Source of the DNA: Pseudomonadota bacterium
GTDB lineage: Bacteria > Pseudomonadota > Alphaproteobacteria > Rhizobiales > Hyphomicrobiaceae
DNA length: 5,280 bases
Assembly (NCBI GenBank): GCA_023428365.1
Contig: JAEYYQ010000031.1
Coordinates: 1-5,280, forward strand
Direction: 5' to 3'
The position numbers were made by a program, and so were the translations under genes. Positions 1 through 5,280 of this stretch are shown in pieces. The notes under the pieces were generated by a model. It saw nothing but the letters and a program-made list of their open reading frames with translations. It was not told the origin of the DNA and did no database searches. Position 1 is the first letter of the stretch. Each line of letters opens with the position of its first letter.

Positions 1-927
1 GGATAGGACTTTCCGCAACGCCCGGGGTGCCTCCTCAATCGAGGTAACGATCGAGCCCGTAATCCCGTCATCGATGACTTCGGGGACGGATCCGTTTTCG
101 AACGCGAGAATTGGCGTTCCACACGCCATGGCCTCGATCATGACAAGGCCGAAGGGCTCAGGCCAGTTGATGGGAAACAGGAGTGCGCTTGCCTCGCCTA
201 GAAAACGGGCCTTGCCGATATCGTCAATTTCCCCAATGAATTCGATGCCGGGCTGGTCCAGCATGGGCTTGATGTACTCCTCGAAATACTCCCTATCCAC
301 CCGGTCGATCTTGGCAGCGATCTTGAGCGGCAAACCGCTTGCACGCGCAATTTCGATCGCGCGATCGACGCCCTTTTCCGGCGCAATACGTCCGAGGAAA
401 GCAAGATAGCCACCACGCGGATTGTACGTCGGTTCCAGCAACGTGCTCGGCAGTCCGTGGTGGATCGTCGCAGCAAAGTTGCAGCCCGGTATAGGCTGCC
501 GCTGTGCGTTCGATATCGAGACCAGCGGCATCTCTGGGAATGCCTCATACAAATACTTCAGGTCTGCGAGATCTTGCCGGCCATGCAAGGTTGTAATGGT
601 GCGATTGGCCATGTGGCGGAAGAGCGGAAAATGAAACTGATCGATATGGAAATGAAGGATATCGAATTCCTTTTCCATTTCGCGAACGCGATCCAGCATG
701 ATCATGTAGTAGGGAATTGGATCCTTAACCGCTGCGTTGAGTCGCAATGCCTTTTCGGCACACGGAATTAGCTCAGCATCGGTCATGGAATCGGCGCTGG
801 CGAACAGGGTCACGTCGTGTCCCTGGGCAACCAGCGCTTCAGTAAGATACGACACGACGCGTTCTGTTCCGCCATAAAGACGGGGAGGAACGCTTTCGAT
901 GAGGGGAGCGATCTGTGCGATTTTCAT
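1..927 (-). CDS. Glycosyltransferase family 4 protein (GT-B fold), 3' end beyond window
   Basis: This is the first 309 codons of a retaining-type glycosyltransferase; no stop codon is reached before the left edge. Such cytoplasmic enzymes move a sugar from a nucleotide-sugar donor to an acceptor. The N-terminal acceptor domain starts MKIAQIAPL, followed by YGGTERVV (residues 18-25), which resembles the usual GT4 glycine-rich loop, and the strand-plus-His segment DILHFHID (89-96). The C-terminal donor domain begins near LAFLGRIAPEKG (175-186), with the Arg and Lys (R180, K185) typical of donor phosphate binding. It also holds the EX7E motif (E257 and E265 in EPFGLVMIEAM), then GTPILAFENGS and VPEVI. 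Family members usually run about 340-400 residues, so only the last helices should be missing. The ATG (complement of 925-927) has a weak GGGA six bases upstream. It is transcribed away from tkt. Donor and acceptor cannot be told from sequence. The family call is firm; the substrate is unknown. Confidence 0.93.
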   Translation of the reverse strand, partial: MKIAQIAPLIESVPPRLYGGTERVVSYLTEALVAQGHDVTLFASADSMTDAELIPCAEKALRLNAAVKDPIPYYMIMLDRVREMEKEFDILHFHIDQFHFPLFRHMANRTITTLHGRQDLADLKYLYEAFPEMPLVSISNAQRQPIPGCNFAATIHHGLPSTLLEPTYNPRGGYLAFLGRIAPEKGVDRAIEIARASGLPLKIAAKIDRVDREYFEEYIKPMLDQPGIEFIGEIDDIGKARFLGEASALLFPINWPEPFGLVMIEAMACGTPILAFENGSVPEVIDDGITGSIVTSIEEAPRALRKVLS

Positions 928-1102
928 GGTGCATCCCAGACAAAGCCTGATGCGATGACGCTCAACCTAGCAAGAAGGTTTCAGTCCGCGACGCTTTGGC
1001 AATGTGAGGTTGCAGATATCGGTCGCTGATCGGGCGTGGCGTGCGCTTGTGTTTCGCAGCTGCAGCTTTGGGCACCCAATCCGCAAAAACATCGAGAAAA
1101 TG

Positions 1103-1114
1103 TAGAGATCTCTA
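1103..1114. repeat. Perfect 12-bp palindrome upstream of tkt
   Basis: TAGAGATCTCTA is identical to its reverse complement. Its right edge lies 63 bases before the tkt ATG, where a repressor or activator site for the tkt promoter could be. Symmetry does not extend beyond 12 bp. No regulator family is recognised, and a role as an operator is only a guess. Confidence 0.4.
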
Positions 1115-1164
1115 TGAGCAATTCTGCGTTTAGACGAGGAACGGCCAGTATCATTTGCGCGGCT

Positions 1165-1170
1165 GGAGGA
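1165..1170 (+). promoter_or_regulatory. Ribosome binding site of tkt
   Basis: GGAGGA is a near-ideal Shine-Dalgarno sequence, seven bases before the ATG at 1178. It fixes the transketolase start and suggests efficient translation. Confidence 0.85.
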
Positions 1171-1177
1171 TTCGTAT

Positions 1178-3256
1178 ATGCCCGATCTCGATCAGCTCTG
1201 CATCAATACTATTCGTACGCTCGCCATCGATGCCATCCAGAAGGCAAACTCCGGCCATCCGGGTACACCGATGGGCATGGCGCCCACCGCCTATACGCTT
1301 TGGCAAAAGCAACTGCGTTTTGATCCATCCGACCCGATCTGGCCCGATCGCGACCGCTTTGTGCTTTCCGTCGGCCACGCATCGATGCTGCTGTATGCGC
1401 TGTTGCATCTAACGGGGGTGCGGGCGGTTGATGCTGAATACGAGACTTTGGGCAGACCGTCGGTGTCGCTGGATGACATCAAGCATTTTCGCCAGCTTGG
1501 CAGCAAATGCCCGGGGCACCCCGAATATCATCTGACGTCCGGCGTGGAGGCCACGACAGGACCGCTGGGGCAGGGCGTCGCGATGAGTGTAGGAATGGCG
1601 ATCGCCCGTGAATGGCAAGCCCAGTATTTCAATCGGCCAGGCTTTCCGATCTTTGATTACAACGTTTACGCCCTCTGTGGCGATGGCTGCATGATGGAGG
1701 GAATTTCCAGTGAGGCGGCTTCACTGGCAGGCCACCTGAAGCTGGAGCATTTGTGCTGGATCTACGACAGCAATCGCATCACCATCGAAGGTTCGACCGA
1801 ACTCGCATTTACCGAGGACGTTGCTGCGCGATTTCTAGCGTACGGCTGGTCCGTTCAACGGATCCGCGACGCCAACAATACAGCAGAGATCGCAGAGGCG
1901 CTTGCCCGGTTCCGTGAAACCAAGGGGCAGCCGACGTTCATTCTTGTCGAAAGTCATATCGGTTATGGGTCGCCGAACAAGCAGGACACCTCCGCGGCTC
2001 ACGGCGAGCCCCTCGGCGCCGATGAAGTCAAATTAGTCAAGAAGGCCTATGGCTGGCCGGAAGACTCGCAATTTCTCGTGCCCGATGGCGTCTATGAGCA
2101 TTTCCAGCAGGGCATTGGTGCCCGTGGAGCGGAACTGCGTGCTGACTGGCAGGCAATGCTTGGCCGCTATCGTCAAGACCATCCGGAACTCGCCGAGGCG
2201 CTCGAGCAAATGCAACGCCGGGAATTGCCGGATGACTGGGACGCGAAAATTCCTAAGTTTCCCGCCGATGCAAAGGGGCTCGCCAGTCGCGATAGTTCGG
2301 CGAAAGTCGAAAATGCAATCGCGGCAAATCTTCCATGGTTGATTGGAGGCTCGGCCGATCTGGCCCCGTCGACGAAAACACGACTGACCGCTGAAGGGAG
2401 CGGTGATTTTCAGGAGGAGAACTACGCTGCTCGTAATTTCCATTTTGGTGTTCGTGAACACGCCATGGGCGCTATATGCAACGGAATGGCGCTCTCAAAA
2501 ATTCGCGCGTTTGGCTCCGGATTTTTGATCTTTTCGGATTACATGCGCGCTGCGATCCGCTTGTCGGCGATCATGGAAGTACCGGTCATCTATATCTTTA
2601 CGCATGACTCGATTGGCGTAGGTGAGGATGGCCCAACCCATCAACCCGTCGAGCAGCTTGCGTCGCTGCGTGCGATCCCGGGGCTGCTTACGCTGCGCCC
2701 CTGCGATGCGAATGAGGTCGCGGAAGCTTGGCGCGTCATCATCGCCCTCAAACATCAGCCTGCCTGCCTCGTGCTCTCCCGGCAGGCATTGCCTACGCTC
2801 GATCGCAATCACTTCGCGTCGGCAAGCGGGCTAGCGCGCGGAGCCTATGTGCTGTCCGACCCGCCAAGGGGAAAGCCGGATGTCATCCTGATTGGAACGG
2901 GAAGCGAGGTCAGTCTTTGTGTCGACGCGGCCGAGGAATTGGCGGCTGAGGGCATCAAGGCGCGCGTCGTATCGATCCCCAGTTGGGAGCTATTCGAACT
3001 GCAGGACACCACTTACCGCAACGCGATTTTTCCACCCGACATCACGGCGCGCGTTTCCGTTGAGCAGGCGGCGACCATCGGTTGGGAGCGCTACGTCGGC
3101 ATGACGGGAGCAAAGATCGGGATGCACACCTTCGGAGCTTCCGCACCGCTCAAAGCGTTGCTGACAAAATTCGGCTTTACACCGGATCGCGTTGCGCAAG
3201 CGGCCCGGGAGCAGGTTGAAATGGCGCAGGCGCAGGCCGTCGAGAAAGCAACCTGA
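1178..3256 (+). CDS. tkt: Transketolase
   Basis: This cytoplasmic, thiamine diphosphate- and divalent metal-dependent enzyme moves two-carbon ketol units between sugar phosphates in the pentose phosphate pathway (and the Calvin cycle where present). The 692-residue product is complete and slightly longer than E. coli TktA (663). The N-terminal PP domain holds SGHPG (H27), VGHAS (H67), PGHPE (H114), TTGPLGQG (126-133) and the cofactor motif GDG (168-170) to N199. H275 (AAHGEPLG) matches E. coli His261. The Pyr domain has R371, GGSADLAPS (390-398), the cofactor-activating glutamate E427 in GVREHAM, F449, H476 in THDSIG, D484 and H488 in GEDGPTHQP, and R535 in LSRQ. These match the E. coli cofactor and substrate residues, so activity is expected. 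A C-terminal transketolase domain follows from about residue 560. Differences from E. coli are about 13 extra residues between 81 and 103 and a tail of about 14 residues. The start aligns with E. coli Tkt and has a strong ribosome binding site. It is first in a probable operon with zwf. Confidence 0.98.
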   Translation: MPDLDQLCINTIRTLAIDAIQKANSGHPGTPMGMAPTAYTLWQKQLRFDPSDPIWPDRDRFVLSVGHASMLLYALLHLTGVRAVDAEYETLGRPSVSLDDIKHFRQLGSKCPGHPEYHLTSGVEATTGPLGQGVAMSVGMAIAREWQAQYFNRPGFPIFDYNVYALCGDGCMMEGISSEAASLAGHLKLEHLCWIYDSNRITIEGSTELAFTEDVAARFLAYGWSVQRIRDANNTAEIAEALARFRETKGQPTFILVESHIGYGSPNKQDTSAAHGEPLGADEVKLVKKAYGWPEDSQFLVPDGVYEHFQQGIGARGAELRADWQAMLGRYRQDHPELAEALEQMQRRELPDDWDAKIPKFPADAKGLASRDSSAKVENAIAANLPWLIGGSADLAPSTKTRLTAEGSGDFQEENYAARNFHFGVREHAMGAICNGMALSKIRAFGSGFLIFSDYMRAAIRLSAIMEVPVIYIFTHDSIGVGEDGPTHQPVEQLASLRAIPGLLTLRPCDANEVAEAWRVIIALKHQPACLVLSRQALPTLDRNHFASASGLARGAYVLSDPPRGKPDVILIGTGSEVSLCVDAAEELAAEGIKARVVSIPSWELFELQDTTYRNAIFPPDITARVSVEQAATIGWERYVGMTGAKIGMHTFGASAPLKALLTKFGFTPDRVAQAAREQVEMAQAQAVEKAT

Positions 3257-3282
3257 GCCGTGTGCAATCGGCATCGTCGCAG

Positions 3283-3301
3283 GCGCCGAACTTTTCGGCG
3301 C
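3283..3301 (+). other. Intercistronic hairpin, 8-bp GC-rich stem
   Basis: GCGCCGAA (3283-3290) and TTCGGCGC (3294-3301) are exact reverse complements around a 3-base CTT loop, starting 26 bases after the tkt stop. In RNA the loop may open by one A-U pair to five bases. No T-run follows (the next bases are GTTATCGG), so this is not a standard intrinsic terminator. It could stabilise the 3' end of processed tkt mRNA, cause partial attenuation before zwf, or be a protein-binding palindrome. The structure is certain; the role is open. Confidence 0.5.
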
Positions 3302-3343
3302 GTTATCGGTTGCGCTGTGGGGTATGATATCCGGGGCTGGGTT

Positions 3344-3347
3344 GGAG
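3344..3347 (+). promoter_or_regulatory. Ribosome binding site of zwf
   Basis: GGAG sits seven bases before the ATG at 3355 and supports that start, which gives Zwf an N-terminal extension of about 23 polar residues ahead of the Rossmann fold. Confidence 0.7.
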
Positions 3348-3354
3348 TTTCAGG

Positions 3355-4944
3355 ATGGTCGCGACCACGTTAACGAAACCGGTGCAGGCAACCGATACAC
3401 GATCGCCCGACGATCGCCGCACCCAGCCAGCGACCATCGTGTTGTTCGGAGCTGCGGGGGATTTAACGAAGCGCCTGGTCGTTCCGGCTTTGTACAACCT
3501 CGTCCGTGGCGGACGGCTTGCTGACGGTTTCTCCATGATCGGCGTCGATCACAACGATCTGACGACCGAGGCTTGGCGTAACAATCTCGGCCAGATGATG
3601 CAGTCGTTCGTCGTGGGCGGCAGCGGCGAGTTTCATGCCAACCATCTCGATGAGGCGGCGTGGAATTGGTTGATGAGCCGCATGACATTCATGCGCGGCG
3701 ACTTCAATGATCCCGAAACCTACAACCGGCTGACGACGATGCTGGGAGAGGACGTTGGCGGAAGACGCAGGAGCCAGAATGTTCTGTTTTATCTCGCCGT
3801 CTCCGAGCGATTCTTCGCACCTGTCATCGAGCAGATCGGACGGGCGGGTCTTGCAAAGCAGACCGAAAACGCGTGGCGTCGGGTTATCGTTGAGAAGCCG
3901 TTCGGCCGGGATTTGACCTCCGCGAAAGCGCTGAATGCGCAAATACTCAAAGTTTTGACCGAAGACCAGATCTATCGGATCGATCATTTTCTCGGCAAAG
4001 AGACGGTTCAGAACATTCTCGTCATGCGGTTTGCCAACGGCATCTTCGAGCCGATGTGGAATCGCATGCATATCGATCACGTGCAGATTACGGCGGCGGA
4101 AACTGTGGGTGTCGAAACCCGCGGCCGGTTCTACGAGAACACCGGCGCTCTGCGCGATATGGTTCCAAACCACTTGTTCCAGCTCCTTGCCATGATTGCG
4201 ATGGAGCCTCCCGTTGCGTTCAATGCAAATGCCGTGCGGGCTAAGAAGACCGAGCTGTTCTGCGCAATCCGTCCCATTCCTCCCGATGATGCCGTCCGCG
4301 GTCAGTATGGAGCCGGCACTGTTCTCGGGAGATCGGTGAGTGATTATCGTCATGAGCCGAACGTTGCTCCGGATTCGACGATGGAGACCTATGTCGCCCT
4401 CAAGCTCGGGATCGAGAATTGGCGTTGGGCGGGAGTTCCGTTCTATTTGCGAACAGGCAAGTATCTGTCGGCGCGCACTACGGAAATCACCATCCAGTTT
4501 CGCCAAGCGCCATACGCCCTGTTTCGCGAAACGCCGATTGATCGCTTGCCGCCGAACCTGCTGACACTGCGTATCCAGCCGGATGAAGGATTGTCCGTCA
4601 GCTTCAATGCCAAACGGCCAGGCCCCGACATTGAAATCAAAGGGGTGGCCATGGATTTCTCCTATAGTGACTACTTCGAACCCCTGTCCGCTGTTGGCTA
4701 TGAGACATTGATCTACGATTGCCTGCTGGGCGACGCGATGTTGTTCCAGCGTGCCGATACGGTGGAGGCGGCGTGGCGCGCGGTGCAGCCGGTGCTCGAT
4801 GCATGGAGTTCGGAAAAGCCGACAGATTTTCCGAACTATGCTGCGGGGACGGCTGGTCCTGACGCAGCCAACAAATTGCTTGCGCGCGATGGTCGGGCGT
4901 GGCGGCCGATTGGCGGCGGACCGCAAAAGCGGGAACGCGGATGA
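3355..4944 (+). CDS. zwf: Glucose-6-phosphate 1-dehydrogenase
   Basis: This cytoplasmic enzyme oxidises glucose 6-phosphate to 6-phosphogluconolactone, with reduction of NAD(P)+, as the entry step of the oxidative pentose phosphate and Entner-Doudoroff routes. The 529-residue product is complete; family members are usually about 490-510. A polar N-terminal stretch (1-25) precedes the Rossmann motif FGAAGDLTKR (31-40). EKPFG is at 180-184. The signature RIDHFLGKE is at 208-216, with D210 and the phosphate-binding H211. RFANGIFEP (225-233) follows, and the catalytic base is H273 in RDMVPNH. RGQY (315-318), WRWAGVPFYLRTGKYL (356-371) and QPDEG (408-412) are also typical. Unusually, E. coli NADP+-determining Lys18 and Arg50 align without gaps to A34 and H66, and D65 replaces Gly49, which suggests weakened NADP+ preference. 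The tail ends in a short basic, glycine-rich stretch. The gene follows tkt by 98 bases, and its stop overlaps the next start (ATGA), so it is translationally linked to the HAD gene. Confidence 0.97.
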   Translation: MVATTLTKPVQATDTRSPDDRRTQPATIVLFGAAGDLTKRLVVPALYNLVRGGRLADGFSMIGVDHNDLTTEAWRNNLGQMMQSFVVGGSGEFHANHLDEAAWNWLMSRMTFMRGDFNDPETYNRLTTMLGEDVGGRRRSQNVLFYLAVSERFFAPVIEQIGRAGLAKQTENAWRRVIVEKPFGRDLTSAKALNAQILKVLTEDQIYRIDHFLGKETVQNILVMRFANGIFEPMWNRMHIDHVQITAAETVGVETRGRFYENTGALRDMVPNHLFQLLAMIAMEPPVAFNANAVRAKKTELFCAIRPIPPDDAVRGQYGAGTVLGRSVSDYRHEPNVAPDSTMETYVALKLGIENWRWAGVPFYLRTGKYLSARTTEITIQFRQAPYALFRETPIDRLPPNLLTLRIQPDEGLSVSFNAKRPGPDIEIKGVAMDFSYSDYFEPLSAVGYETLIYDCLLGDAMLFQRADTVEAAWRAVQPVLDAWSSEKPTDFPNYAAGTAGPDAANKLLARDGRAWRPIGGGPQKRERG

Positions 4945-5280
4945 CGAGCCGGAATAAGATTTCTCTGCTTCTTGCCGACGTCGACGGCACCCTGGTCACG
5001 CGCGACAAAATTCTGACGGAGCGGGCACAGCTTGCTGTCCGGCGCATGCGCGAAGCGGGTGTGAAATTCGCTATCACCAGTGGACGCCCGCCGAAGGGTA
5101 TGACGATGCTGATCGCTCCGCTGGCCATTGATACACCTATTGCAGGTTTCAACGGCGGGCTATTCGTGCGACCAGATCTGTCCATCATTGATGAGCGCAA
5201 GCTTCCTCGTGATACCGCCGTGCAGACGATCGATCTGATTGTCGGGCAAGGCCTCGACGTCTGGGTGTATTCCGGGAATT
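4941..5280 (+). CDS. Cof-type HAD-IIB family phosphatase, 3' end beyond window
   Basis: The first 113 codons of a haloacid dehalogenase superfamily hydrolase are present; the gene leaves the right edge. Motif I is ADVDGTLVT (12-20), with D13 as the expected nucleophile and D15 as the general acid/base. Motif II is AITSGRPP (44-51), with the T46-S47-G48-R49 pattern typical of Cof/YbiV-like type IIB proteins. AGFNGGLF (around 73-80) matches the usual NGA/NGG turn of the family. Motifs III and IV and most of the cap domain should lie beyond the window; full proteins are about 260-290 residues. The ATG overlaps the zwf TGA as ATGA, with GGGA six bases upstream, indicating translational coupling. 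Relatives dephosphorylate sugar phosphates, flavin mononucleotide, pyridoxal phosphate or similar small molecules. The substrate here is unknown; the context suggests a sugar phosphate or sugar acid phosphate. Confidence 0.92.
   Translation, partial: MTSRNKISLLLADVDGTLVTRDKILTERAQLAVRRMREAGVKFAITSGRPPKGMTMLIAPLAIDTPIAGFNGGLFVRPDLSIIDERKLPRDTAVQTIDLIVGQGLDVWVYSGN

Larger units (their letters stand above)
928..1177. promoter_or_regulatory. Divergent intergenic region, presumed promoters for the glycosyltransferase and tkt
   Basis: This 250-bp stretch lies between two head-to-head genes, so both promoters should be here; that is inferred from the layout. I found no convincing -35/-10 pair with good spacing on either strand. 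Visible elements are a perfect 12-bp palindrome at 1103-1114, an imperfect one at 1068-1079 (TTGGG, CA, CCCAA), and the 8-bp palindrome GCAGCTGC at 1056-1063. An A-rich patch at 1085-1100 is the most AT-rich part. No small gene with a credible ribosome binding site is seen. A frame opening at 1114 simply runs on into tkt out of frame. Confidence 0.55.
3257..3354 (+). other. tkt-zwf intercistronic gap
   Basis: The 98 non-coding bases between tkt and zwf hold a perfect hairpin (3283-3301) and the zwf ribosome binding site. A TATGAT box at 3323-3328 looks like a -10 element but has no matching -35 at 16-18 bases. The gap is therefore compatible with read-through from tkt, with or without a secondary promoter. 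Confidence 0.5.

Noticed and set aside
353..368. Perfect 16-bp palindrome with two CGATCG cores inside the glycosyltransferase gene
   Set aside because: It lies within conserved coding sequence (residues around Asp188-Ile193) where GATCG-rich codons for Asp, Arg, Ala and Ile are expected. CGATCG motifs are common in this window, so chance is the simplest explanation.
74..771. Plus-strand open frames across 74-409 and 422-771
   Set aside because: They lie opposite the glycosyltransferase gene, whose minus-strand frame is continuous from 927 to the edge and carries recognisable motifs. The plus-strand products are low-complexity and unlike any family.
1036..1323. A 95-codon plus-strand frame starting in the intergenic region
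   Set aside because: It overlaps the tkt 5' end in another frame for almost half its length. The good ribosome binding site GGAGGA serves the tkt start, and the product shows no family features.
1985..2005. Apparent loss of an active-site His in transketolase (GTH in E. coli is DTS here)
   Set aside because: Counting along E. coli TktA shows that the cofactor- and substrate-binding His261 is the next His (SHGAPLG). It is conserved here as H275, and the first His varies in other transketolases.
3283..3301. Intrinsic terminator after tkt
   Set aside because: The stem is strong but no T-run follows, so it is listed as a hairpin of unknown role instead of a terminator.
3323..3328. TATGAT box upstream of zwf as a possible promoter
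   Set aside because: The -10 match is good, but bases 16-18 positions upstream give no -35 resemblance and there is no TG extension, so a promoter cannot be claimed.
3463..4926. A 487-codon open frame on the minus strand lying inside zwf
   Set aside because: It is exactly in register with zwf codons, so it stays open only because zwf avoids TTA, CTA and TCA codons there; it ends opposite the TTA of Leu37. Its product is rich in Arg and His and resembles no known family. Zwf on the plus strand has complete catalytic motifs.
4637..5200. A 187-codon minus-strand frame spanning the zwf-HAD junction
   Set aside because: It is antisense to two genes with clear motifs and its Arg/Ser-rich product is typical of a shadow frame.

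Overview
This window reads as an ordinary bacterial chromosomal segment, moderately GC-rich by eye, that carries central carbon metabolism genes next to a glycosyltransferase. Protein style and gene content would fit an alphaproteobacterium such as a Hyphomicrobiales (Rhizobiales) member. That placement is inferred from general familiarity, not from a marker gene. No mobile element, tRNA, rRNA, CRISPR array or phage signature is visible.

Layout: positions 1-927 hold the minus-strand 5' part (309 codons) of a GT-B fold family 4 glycosyltransferase that runs off the left edge. A 250-bp gap (928-1177) separates it from the divergent plus-strand genes and should hold both promoters. It includes a perfect 12-bp palindrome at 1103-1114. 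On the plus strand come a complete transketolase (tkt, 1178-3256), a 98-bp gap with a perfect 8-bp-stem hairpin, a complete glucose-6-phosphate dehydrogenase (zwf, 3355-4944), and the 5' part of a Cof-type HAD phosphatase (4941-5280) whose ATG overlaps the zwf stop codon by four bases.

The plus-strand genes look like one transcription unit. Zwf opens the oxidative pentose phosphate pathway (glucose-6-phosphate to 6-phosphogluconolactone) and Tkt interconverts sugar phosphates in the non-oxidative branch. The co-translated HAD protein is a likely sugar-phosphate or related small-molecule phosphatase. Genes for the intervening steps (lactonase, 6-phosphogluconate dehydrogenase, transaldolase) could lie downstream, outside the window.

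No new type of system is evident. The most interesting observation is in Zwf: the two positions that set NADP+ preference in the E. coli enzyme (Lys18 and Arg50) are Ala and His here, and an Asp stands just before the His. This predicts a shift toward NAD+. Other second-look items are the two non-coding palindromes, a 13-residue insertion in transketolase, and the Zwf-HAD coupling.
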